Below are positions 50,176-57,335 of a stretch of DNA of 64,000 bases, piece after piece. Source of the DNA: HGM04593 sp045657945 (GTDB lineage Bacteria; Bacteroidota; Bacteroidia; Bacteroidales; Bacteroidaceae); the NCBI GenBank assembly GCA_045657945.1, contig JAZOUB010000040.1, positions 24,457 through 88,456 of the forward strand, given 5' to 3'. Position 1 is the first letter of the stretch; each line of letters begins with the position of its first letter. A model generated the notes under the pieces. It was not told the DNA's origin and ran no database searches. It saw only the letters and a list, made by a program, of their open reading frames with translations. Position numbers and translations under genes: made by a program.

Positions 50176-52989
50176 ATGAAAAAGTACATTAAATTTCTGC
50201 TATTGGCTATTGTTGCCATTGCTTTCATTTTGCCGGTATCGGCTGCGAAGGATGGCAAGCAGTTGCCTTTAGACCCTACAATCAGGGTTGGTAAGCTGAA
50301 GAACGGCATTACCTACTACATCCGTCACAACGACAACCCCGAAAACCTTGTGAATTTCTACATCGCACAGAAGGTGGGTTCAATCCAGGAGGAGGAGCAC
50401 CAGCGCGGTTTGGCTCACTTCCTTGAGCACATGTGTTTCAATGGAACAGAGCATTTCCCCGGCAAGTCAATGATTAACTATCTTGAGAGCATTGGCGTGA
50501 AGTTCGGTGCCGACCTCAATGCCTACACCTCAATCGACGAGACCGTGTATAACATTGACAATGTTCCTGTGAATGTAGAGGGGGCGGTTGACTCTTGCCT
50601 TTGGATTCTGCACGACTGGGCCGATGGCTTGATACTAGATCCACAGGAGATTGACAGCGAGCGCGGTGTAATCCACGAGGAGTGGCGCGGCCGCAACAGC
50701 GCGATGATGCGTATGCAGGAGCGTATGCTTGCCGACATCTTCCCCGGTAGCAGATATGGCAGCCGCTTGCCGATAGGCATTATGGAAGTGGTTGACAACT
50801 TCCCTTACCAGGCTTTGCGCGACTACTACGAGAAGTGGTATCGCCCCGACCTCCAGGGTATCATCATCGTGGGTGACATCGACGTGGATGAGATGGAGAA
50901 GAAGGTGAAGAAAATCTTCAAGCAGATAAAGAAGGCAAAGAAACCTGCCGAGCGCGTATATTTCCCTGTTGAGGACAACAAGGAGCCTATCTTCTCACAG
51001 CAGATTGACAAGGAGCAGCAGAACTACATGCTGCAAATCATGTACAAGCACGATGCTGCACCACGCGAGATGCGCAACACCAGAGAGTACCAGTATGACA
51101 GCTATCTGAAATCGGTTGCCACAGCGCTCCTGAACATGCGTTTCCGCGAGATTGCAAGCCGCGAGAACCCTCCATACATGGGTGCGGGCATAGGCTACAA
51201 CGATTTTGGCGTTGCACAGACAAAGAAGGCATTCACAATTGCAATAACCTGCAAGCCCGAGCAGATGATGGAAGCCGTTCCATTCGTGCTCACCGAGGTT
51301 GAGAGAGCACGTCGTTTCGGTTTTACCGAATCGGAGTTGCAGCGCATCAAGGAGCAGTCACTCGCAGGAAACGAGACATGGTATGCCGAGCGTGATAAGC
51401 GCACCAGCGGATACTATGTTGAGCTCTGCGTAAGACACTTCCTCGACAACAGCAGCCTCATGGACCCGACAGTGGAGTATGAGCTCTCTAAAGAGATTGT
51501 AAATGCCATTACTCTCGAGGAGGTAAATGCAGTTATCCCATCACTTTTCCGCGATGACAACAAAGTAGTTGTTTCATTCGCTCCCGAGAAGGAGGGTGCT
51601 GTATATCCCGGCATCGAGGATATTGAGATGTTGCAGAAGATGATTCAGAATGCAAGAATATCGGCATACGAGGACAACGCTGTAGATGCACCGTTGCTTG
51701 CAGAGGTTCCAACAGGATGCAAGGTTGCCAACACCCAGGAAGGCAAGTGGGGCTCAACCGTGTGGACACTGGAGAACGGCATTAAGGTTATTGTAAAGTC
51801 AACCGATTTCCAGGCCGACAAGATTTCACTCGCAGGCTATAAGATTGGTGGTACTAACCGTTATGCCGACAGTGACCGCTTGAACATTGCCATGCTCTCG
51901 GCACTTGTTCCCGCCGGAGGTTACGGCGTGTTCGACGCAATGCAGCTCAACAAGAAACTGTCGGGCAGCACAGCAAGTGCCAATGTTGGCAGCGGTTCAC
52001 TCTACGATGTTATAAATGCAGGCTGTTCAACTAAAGACCTTGAGGAGATGTTCCAGCTCATGTACCTCAAGTTCACACAGCCACGCAAGGACGAGAAGGC
52101 ATTTGAGTCACTCACATCACGCATGCGCAATAATCTTAAAGACAGGAACCTCAACCCCAATACTGCACTTAGTGATACGCTTGTAAAGGCTCTCTACGAC
52201 AACCATCCACGCGTTATGCCGTTGTTGGCATCGGATGTTGACAAGGTTGACTATGACCGTGTTCTTGAGATTTACCGCGAGAGAACAAGTGATGCAACCG
52301 GAGCGGTATTCGTTATTGTCGGCAATGTCGATCTTGATGTCTTGAAACCGCTTGTTGAGCGTTACATTGGTGCGTTGCCATGCAACGGCCGTGTTGAGGA
52401 GATAGTAGCATCGCCCGTGAAGTCACGCGAAGGTGTTTACAAGAACAATTTCAAGAACAAAATGGAGACTCCAACCGGAACACAGGTCGTAACATATACA
52501 GGCAACATCGACCCTTCATTGAAGAATATCCTCACAATGAGTTTCCTGAACCAGGTGCTCAATATTGTTTATACCGAGGAGGTTCGTGAGAAGGAAGGTG
52601 GTACATACGGTGTCGGTGTCCAGGGCTCTATCACTGCTGAGCCCGAGAACCAGTATTCACTCAGCATCAATTTCAAGATGTCGCCCGAGCGTCGCGAAGA
52701 ACTCCTTGCTATCATCATCAAGCAGTTCGAGAAACTTGCGGCCGAAGGTCCTGTGAGTGAACATGTTGAGAAGGTGCGCAGTTACATGCTCAAGTCATTC
52801 GAGGAGAAACAGAAGAAAAACGGTTCTTGGATGAACTGGCTTTATAGTTACTATTTCGAGGGCAAGAATACCTATGATGGTTACACAGAACTTGTAAACA
52901 GCATTACAGCCGAGGATATTCGCCTGTTGGCAAAGTATATACTTGACCAGGGTAATTATATTGAGGTGAGTATGACACCTGCCGAATAA
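50176..52989 (+). CDS. M16 family zinc peptidase (pitrilysin/insulinase-like)
   Basis: A 937-residue full-length two-half M16 peptidase with signal peptide MKKYIKFLLLAIVAIAFILPVSA, so periplasmic or envelope-bound. The inverted zinc motif is LAHFLEHMCFNG (H81, E84, H85) with the distal Glu in SERGVIHEEWRGR. The second, inactive-type half begins near residue 520 (WTLENGIKVIVKST). Members degrade peptides, and some Bacteroidota genes pair two halves; here both are on one chain. It has a TAATTTTG -7 box upstream and a strong terminator downstream. Confidence 0.93.
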   Translation: MKKYIKFLLLAIVAIAFILPVSAAKDGKQLPLDPTIRVGKLKNGITYYIRHNDNPENLVNFYIAQKVGSIQEEEHQRGLAHFLEHMCFNGTEHFPGKSMINYLESIGVKFGADLNAYTSIDETVYNIDNVPVNVEGAVDSCLWILHDWADGLILDPQEIDSERGVIHEEWRGRNSAMMRMQERMLADIFPGSRYGSRLPIGIMEVVDNFPYQALRDYYEKWYRPDLQGIIIVGDIDVDEMEKKVKKIFKQIKKAKKPAERVYFPVEDNKEPIFSQQIDKEQQNYMLQIMYKHDAAPREMRNTREYQYDSYLKSVATALLNMRFREIASRENPPYMGAGIGYNDFGVAQTKKAFTIAITCKPEQMMEAVPFVLTEVERARRFGFTESELQRIKEQSLAGNETWYAERDKRTSGYYVELCVRHFLDNSSLMDPTVEYELSKEIVNAITLEEVNAVIPSLFRDDNKVVVSFAPEKEGAVYPGIEDIEMLQKMIQNARISAYEDNAVDAPLLAEVPTGCKVANTQEGKWGSTVWTLENGIKVIVKSTDFQADKISLAGYKIGGTNRYADSDRLNIAMLSALVPAGGYGVFDAMQLNKKLSGSTASANVGSGSLYDVINAGCSTKDLEEMFQLMYLKFTQPRKDEKAFESLTSRMRNNLKDRNLNPNTALSDTLVKALYDNHPRVMPLLASDVDKVDYDRVLEIYRERTSDATGAVFVIVGNVDLDVLKPLVERYIGALPCNGRVEEIVASPVKSREGVYKNNFKNKMETPTGTQVVTYTGNIDPSLKNILTMSFLNQVLNIVYTEEVREKEGGTYGVGVQGSITAEPENQYSLSINFKMSPERREELLAIIIKQFEKLAAEGPVSEHVEKVRSYMLKSFEEKQKKNGSWMNWLYSYYFEGKNTYDGYTELVNSITAEDIRLLAKYILDQGNYIEVSMTPAE

Positions 52990-53015
52990 AACCCAAACGG
53001 AAATATACATAGATA

Positions 53016-53048
53016 TAGAGGCAGCGCGTGAGCGCTGCCTCTATTTTT
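53016..53048 (+). terminator. Terminator of the M16 peptidase gene
   Basis: A 12-bp perfect stem (TAGAGGCAGCGC) with a GTGA loop, followed by TTTTTAT. The remaining 120 bp to the next gene contain repeat-like blocks (GCAGTTTA, GCGTAA, TTTTGC) but no gene. Confidence 0.9.
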
Positions 53049-53171
53049 ATTAAGGAGTTGATAAAAAGATGCAGTTTAAGGCTTGTGAAGCCTGCGAAAC
53101 CGCAGTTTACAAAGCGTAAATGAGGATTTTGCAGGCAAGCGTAACGCCAAAATGCACTTTTTAGCGACTCT

Positions 53172-53792
53172 TTAAAATGCTATACCCAATCTGAATCCCA
53201 GATTGTTCAACCCATCCTGCGAGTAGCTCATTACGTTGCACTTGTTGGTGGCAAAGCTATAGTATATTGCCATGTGCAGTCCCAGTCCATTGGGCCACGG
53301 GTACCAGTTAAATCCAATCTCGGGCGAGACAAAGAATCCCCAGCGGTCCTGTCCTGTGAGGAAGATGTAATAGTAGTTGTTGAACTCGGAGTAGCATGCT
53401 CCCAGTTTCAATGCAGCGTATGGCTGGAAGTCGGCCTCGATGAAACGGTACCTGACGAGTGCTCCAAATGGCAGCGTGAACATCTGGTGTTGCTGGTCGC
53501 TGTTCATTGACAGTGTGTTGGAGAGGTGTATGGTTCGGCGCGAGAAGTACTCGTTGTTGGTGTGGAAACTTATGAAACCGCCGACAGCAATGTCCGGGGT
53601 GACATAGTATCCACCTTCGAAGTTCATTCCCCAACCGCTTGCCCCATTTGAGAAACTGTTGTCAACGGGGATGTTGAACTGCCAATCTACATTGAAATAA
53701 CTGTCGAGCGACATCTGCGCTTTACCCTTTGTAGGGATGCTCATAACGGCAAACAGGAGCGCTATGTAACAAAGTTTTCTTATACTTTTCAT
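53172..53792 (-). CDS. Outer-membrane beta-barrel protein
   Basis: A 206-residue protein with signal peptide ending at KGKAQ. It is followed by alternating amphipathic beta strands and aromatic girdles (GMNFEGGYYVTPDIAVGGFISFH, FGALVRYRF, WGFFVSPEIGFNWYPW) and a terminal strand ending in Phe (LGFRLGIAF), the C-terminal signature recognised by the BAM machinery. It resembles small 8-stranded OmpW/OmpX-like barrels. It is last in a three-gene operon with two lipoproteins, so an envelope-stress or transport role is possible. Confidence 0.85.
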   Translation of the reverse strand: MKSIRKLCYIALLFAVMSIPTKGKAQMSLDSYFNVDWQFNIPVDNSFSNGASGWGMNFEGGYYVTPDIAVGGFISFHTNNEYFSRRTIHLSNTLSMNSDQQHQMFTLPFGALVRYRFIEADFQPYAALKLGACYSEFNNYYYIFLTGQDRWGFFVSPEIGFNWYPWPNGLGLHMAIYYSFATNKCNVMSYSQDGLNNLGFRLGIAF

Positions 53793-53824
53793 ATTGTTGT
53801 TTTTTTGATTGATTAGACCGCTTT

Positions 53825-54445
53825 TTATTTTTGCAGGTAGGGCGATTGCTCAAACGCCTGCTCAATAGCTTCCATGGTGCGTGACAGACTAAGATTGTTG
53901 CCGTTGAGCAAACCGCAGATGTAGGTGTTCCACACAACAGTCAGTTTATCGTTTGTTGGTGAAGGTGCGTTGGTATCGACTAGCTCGCCAATGATTGAAC
54001 CTGTACTGTAGCTATAGGAGAAAGAGTAGGGGTAGTACCAGCCCCATCCACCCCAGTTCCAGTATCCGGGATATGTGTTCCACCATGGTCCGGGATTGTA
54101 GGCGGTGAAGTAGTAGGTGTTGTTGATGTAACTGAGCTGTAGCACTACGTCGGCCTCGTCTATGCTCTCGGCTTCGCTATAGCCTGCCGTGGCAAGCTGT
54201 GCTTCAAAGGCGTTGACGATCTTCTGCGAATTACCGTTGTTCCAGTAGGTGCTCTTCTCGCTGTTGTCAATGATGAGGATGCTGTCTATGACATAGAAAC
54301 TGTTTATGGACTTGAAATCGCTACCGGTGTCATAATTGGTATAGACAAGGTAGCTGCCGTCCAACTTATCAGTGTCCGGGTCCTTTTGGCACGACACTAT
54401 CAGCGCACATGCCATGGCAAGTGCCGGGATTAAAATCTTTTTCAT
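53825..54445 (-). CDS. DUF4136-like lipoprotein
   Basis: A 206-residue lipoprotein (lipobox LIVSC, Cys19). The mature part has DUF4136 features: an SYLVYTNYDTGSDFKSINSFYV strand-loop near the start, NAFEAQLATAGYSEAESIDEADVVLQLSY in the middle, and a long Trp/Tyr/Gly/Pro-rich loop (PGPWWNTYPGYWNWGGWGWY) before a closing helix. These proteins are envelope lipoproteins of unknown function. It lies 22 bp after the NlpE-like gene and 32 bp before the barrel gene. Confidence 0.82.
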   Translation of the reverse strand: MKKILIPALAMACALIVSCQKDPDTDKLDGSYLVYTNYDTGSDFKSINSFYVIDSILIIDNSEKSTYWNNGNSQKIVNAFEAQLATAGYSEAESIDEADVVLQLSYINNTYYFTAYNPGPWWNTYPGYWNWGGWGWYYPYSFSYSYSTGSIIGELVDTNAPSPTNDKLTVVWNTYICGLLNGNNLSLSRTMEAIEQAFEQSPYLQK

Positions 54446-54467
54446 ACTAATTCCGTTTACAGGTTAA

Positions 54468-54956
54468 TCACTTAATTAAATTCAACTTGTGGTCGGGGTT
54501 GTTGCTTGCAGGCTTGCCTATGCTGTCAAGCTTGACAAGAGAACTGTCCTCCATCATCATGAAAGCGACAGGCTGCTTAGCATAGTTCGCCGATACTAGC
54601 TCAATGATTGTTGCGGTGCTGTCATTCATACCAACGAGTATCAATGCATCGCCATTGTCGCTCTGTGTTGCTATGCCTTCATCAACATAATCGGTAGTGA
54701 TGGTGTATGTTCCGTCGCTGTTGAGGTTGACGGTGCTCACTGCAAGTATTACATCGGCAATGGCATTGCCGTCCATAGGAGATGTTCCCTCGAAAATGAA
54801 GGTCTGTGCGTCGGCTATTGTGGAATCATTTACGAAGTAAATACTGTCTTCCTCAATTAGCATTCCGTTGGGCTGTGGTGCAGGCTTGCCTTTTGAGTTG
54901 CAGGCCGAAAACAAGAGTGTGGCTGCAGCCACTGTAAACAATAGAAACCTTTTCAT
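54468..54956 (-). CDS. NlpE-like lipoprotein
   Basis: A 162-residue lipoprotein (lipobox LFSAC, Cys19). The mature domain has the NlpE N-terminal pattern: FIFEGTSPMDGNAIADVILAV, a DGTYTITTDYVDEG strand pair, and a terminal part with KQPVAFMMMEDSSLVKLDS. NlpE proteins sense surface contact or metal stress in other bacteria, but Bacteroidota relatives are undescribed. It is the first gene of the three-gene minus-strand operon. Confidence 0.7.
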   Translation of the reverse strand: MKRFLLFTVAAATLLFSACNSKGKPAPQPNGMLIEEDSIYFVNDSTIADAQTFIFEGTSPMDGNAIADVILAVSTVNLNSDGTYTITTDYVDEGIATQSDNGDALILVGMNDSTATIIELVSANYAKQPVAFMMMEDSSLVKLDSIGKPASNNPDHKLNLIK

Positions 54957-55035
54957 TGCATTGCTGTTTTAGAATTATTCAAGGAAATAACACAGCAAGG
55001 CCTTTTTGTGTTTAGGTTATAATTTTAAAAAAGGT

Positions 55036-55074
55036 TATAAAAAAGTAGGTGGCTGATTTCAATCAGTCACCTAC
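55036..55074 (-). terminator. Terminator of the S41-fold gene
   Basis: Stem GTAGGTG and CTGAT pairing with ATCAG and CACCTAC (one G/T site), followed on the minus strand by TTTTTTATAACC. It separates the S41-fold gene from the NlpE-like operon. Confidence 0.85.
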
Positions 55075-55097
55075 AGGGCTTGAATATGTATATATGC

Positions 55098-56381
55098 TTA
55101 TCTTGTAAAATCCTTGCACTCCTTGCGGATTACAGGCGTGTTGTCGCTGCTTCTGTCATCGGGCAACATTCCGTTGCTTGTAAGGTAGAAGATGTTGAAC
55201 AGCATGTACTCCTGTTCGCTACCCAGTTCATGTACCTGCATTGGTTGTTCCAGTTCGTTCACGGCATAGTCGGGTGTCATAGCCTGTAGTAATGTGCTGT
55301 CGGCAAGTAGCACCTGATTTGTCGCAGGGTTTATTGAAAAACCATATGGTGATTCAAACTTCTCGGTCATCACATTTGCACCGGCGCTCTTTGCGCCAAT
55401 GGTCAACAGATCATACATCGGTAGCGATTTGTTCAGTGCTGTAGCAAAGAGTTCTGCTACGCCTGTTGTCTGGCTGCCGATTATAACATAGAGCTTCTTT
55501 TCTTCGAGTGTTGTCTGTTGTGCGCTGTAGCAATATGTCGTGTCAATCTCGTTGTCTGCATCGGCAAGCATGCAGAATGGAGTGCCATGCAGCTCACTGG
55601 GTACGAATGAACTTGCCAATGAGGCTGCATTGGCTATTGAGCCACCGCCACAGTAGCGCAGGTCTATGACAATTTCGTCAACGTTACCCTCTACAAAACG
55701 CAGCAGGGCATCCTGTGTCTGCTGTGTGAAATCGTCGCCGTTGAAGTTGTTGAGTACAAGATAACCGATGTTCTTTGACCGCACCGTGTATATGCTGTCA
55801 AGGTGGAGTACTTGCTCGGTGTAGTTGACCGATGCATTCATCTGCAGTGTGTCACCGGCTTCCCAATAGTATTCCTGTGTCTCGTCGTCAAACTCTATTG
55901 TCTCAGTTACAAGGTTTGTGTTGCCGCCCGATTGTAGGAATGAATATTTGGTTGTTGTGAAAGATGTACCGCCAACCGATGAAATCCATGTACCGCGCTT
56001 GATGCCTGCAATGTCGGCCGGTGACCCCGGCTCAACCATGAGTGCAAGTGCATATACCTTGCTTGGACGCACACCGATGGGGTCACGCATAACGGTGAAT
56101 GTTACGCCGTAGCTACCTGCCGAGATGGAGTCTGTGAAATATGATACCTTGTCGCCGCTATATATCAGCGAGTTGAAGAATTTTGTCGTGTTGGAGAAGA
56201 ATGTTGTGCGTGAGGGCTCTTTGATTTGGTCGCTCCACAGATAGACCTCCTTCATCTTTGAATAGGTCCATTGGTTCTCCTCGGTCTTCTCGTAATACTC
56301 ATGTGTCCTGTCCTCGCCGCAACTTGAAAGCAACGAGGCGAACAAAGAAAGTACAAGTATCAGGTATGGTGCTCTTTTCAT
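55098..56381 (-). CDS. S41-fold lipoprotein, apparently catalytically dead
   Basis: A 427-residue lipoprotein (lipobox LLSSC). It has a helical N-terminal part (about 30-100), a PDZ-like domain (VYALALMVEPGSPADIAGIKRGTWISSVGG) and an S41 protease fold (VLNNFNGDD..., EIVIDLRYCGGGSIANAA). S41 enzymes use Ser in a T-x-S-x-S-E motif and Lys in a T-x-GK motif. Here the sites read TTGVAELF and SAGANV: Gly replaces Ser and Ala replaces Lys. It probably binds but does not cut peptides. It lies upstream of the NlpE-like operon but has its own terminator. Confidence 0.85.
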   Translation of the reverse strand: MKRAPYLILVLSLFASLLSSCGEDRTHEYYEKTEENQWTYSKMKEVYLWSDQIKEPSRTTFFSNTTKFFNSLIYSGDKVSYFTDSISAGSYGVTFTVMRDPIGVRPSKVYALALMVEPGSPADIAGIKRGTWISSVGGTSFTTTKYSFLQSGGNTNLVTETIEFDDETQEYYWEAGDTLQMNASVNYTEQVLHLDSIYTVRSKNIGYLVLNNFNGDDFTQQTQDALLRFVEGNVDEIVIDLRYCGGGSIANAASLASSFVPSELHGTPFCMLADADNEIDTTYCYSAQQTTLEEKKLYVIIGSQTTGVAELFATALNKSLPMYDLLTIGAKSAGANVMTEKFESPYGFSINPATNQVLLADSTLLQAMTPDYAVNELEQPMQVHELGSEQEYMLFNIFYLTSNGMLPDDRSSDNTPVIRKECKDFTR

Positions 56382-56551
56382 TATTCTTTAATTTATAGCG
56401 CGAAAATACTCCAAAAACCGCTACGGGCAAAACATTGGGTGTGAAAAACTATGAAATTGGATCAGATACCGTGCTGCCTTTTAGGCCAAAAAGGGCGAAA
56501 AGGGCTAAAAGGTAATTAGGGAGAATTGCTTGCATTTGACTTCTATCCATG

Positions 56552-56585
56552 AAAAAATCCCGCCAACCTTGCGGATGACGGGATT
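56552..56585 (-). terminator. Terminator of rpsP
   Basis: AATCCCG pairs with CGGGATT with an inner imperfect stem, followed on the minus strand by six T. Confidence 0.85.
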
Positions 56586-56622
56586 ATCGTGAGCATTACT
56601 GCAAAAAAGTGTCTCGCACTTA

Positions 56623-57168
56623 TTATGCCTCAGCAGCCTCCTCTGCAGGAGCCTCAGTAGCCTCTTCTGCGTTAGCAGCAGCCTCTGCCTCAGCCTTTGC
56701 AAGAGCCTCAGCTGCCTTCTTCTCAGCAACCTTCTTTGCAATAGCTGCGTTAACCTCTTTCTCTGCCTCCAAACGTGCCTTCTTCTCGTCACGCTTAGCC
56801 TGCTCCTCAGCGCTCTTCACACCGTTGAGTGAGTTTGTCTTAGCAGCCTTCCAAGCATCAAATTTTGCCTGAGCAGTAGCCTCGTCAAATGCACCCTTCT
56901 TAACGCCACCCTGGAGGTGCTTCATCATGTAAACGCCCTCGCGTGAAAGGATGTTGCGTACAGTGTCTGTTGGAGTAGCACCGTTGTTAACCCACCACAA
57001 TGCGCGCTCGAAGTTCAACTCTACAGCTGCAGGGTTTGTGTTAGGGTTGTAAGTACCGAGCTTCTCGGTGAACTTTCCATCACGTGGAGATCTCGAATCT
57101 GCAATCACGATAGAGTAGAAGGCATAGTGCTTGTGGCCTCTTCTCTGAAGTCTGATTTTTGTTGCCAT
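56623..57168 (-). CDS. rpsP: 30S ribosomal protein S16 with long C-terminal tail
   Basis: A small-subunit protein that stabilises the 16S rRNA 5' domain. The conserved core is about residues 1-85 (MATKIRLQRRGHKHYAFYSIVIADSRSPRDGKF, LGTYNP, ALWWVNNGATPTDTVRNILSREG). It is followed by a roughly 95-residue Ala/Glu/Lys helical tail that is typical of Bacteroidota S16. It stands alone rather than in the rimM-trmD-rplS operon known from other phyla. A TACCTTTG -7 box lies at 57230-57237. Confidence 0.96.
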   Translation of the reverse strand: MATKIRLQRRGHKHYAFYSIVIADSRSPRDGKFTEKLGTYNPNTNPAAVELNFERALWWVNNGATPTDTVRNILSREGVYMMKHLQGGVKKGAFDEATAQAKFDAWKAAKTNSLNGVKSAEEQAKRDEKKARLEAEKEVNAAIAKKVAEKKAAEALAKAEAEAAANAEEATEAPAEEAAEA

Positions 57169-57229
57169 TTTTTAAAATAGTTTTTAATGGTTAATGATTT
57201 GAGTTAGCCAATATCTCGTATTAGCGCCG

Positions 57230-57250
57230 CAAAGGTAATGCTTTTTTCTG
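57230..57250 (-). promoter_or_regulatory. rpsP -7 element with shared A-tract spacer
   Basis: TACCTTTG (57230-57237, minus strand) preceded by AGAAAAAAGCAT. The same spacer string occurs at ispE, fabD and the winged-helix gene. There is no clear TTTG at the -33 distance. Confidence 0.6.
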
Positions 57251-57275
57251 TAACAGCCTTGTTTTTCGGCAATTA

Positions 57276-57309
57276 TTTTTGACTACCGAAAACATTTAGT
57301 TAATTTTAC
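57276..57309 (+). promoter_or_regulatory. Promoter of the GH92 gene
   Basis: TTTTTGA (57276-57282), about 18 bp, TAATTTTAC (57301-57309), ending 27 nt before the start codon. Confidence 0.5.
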
Positions 57310-57335
57310 GACCATCAAGTTTATAGGTTCTAATT

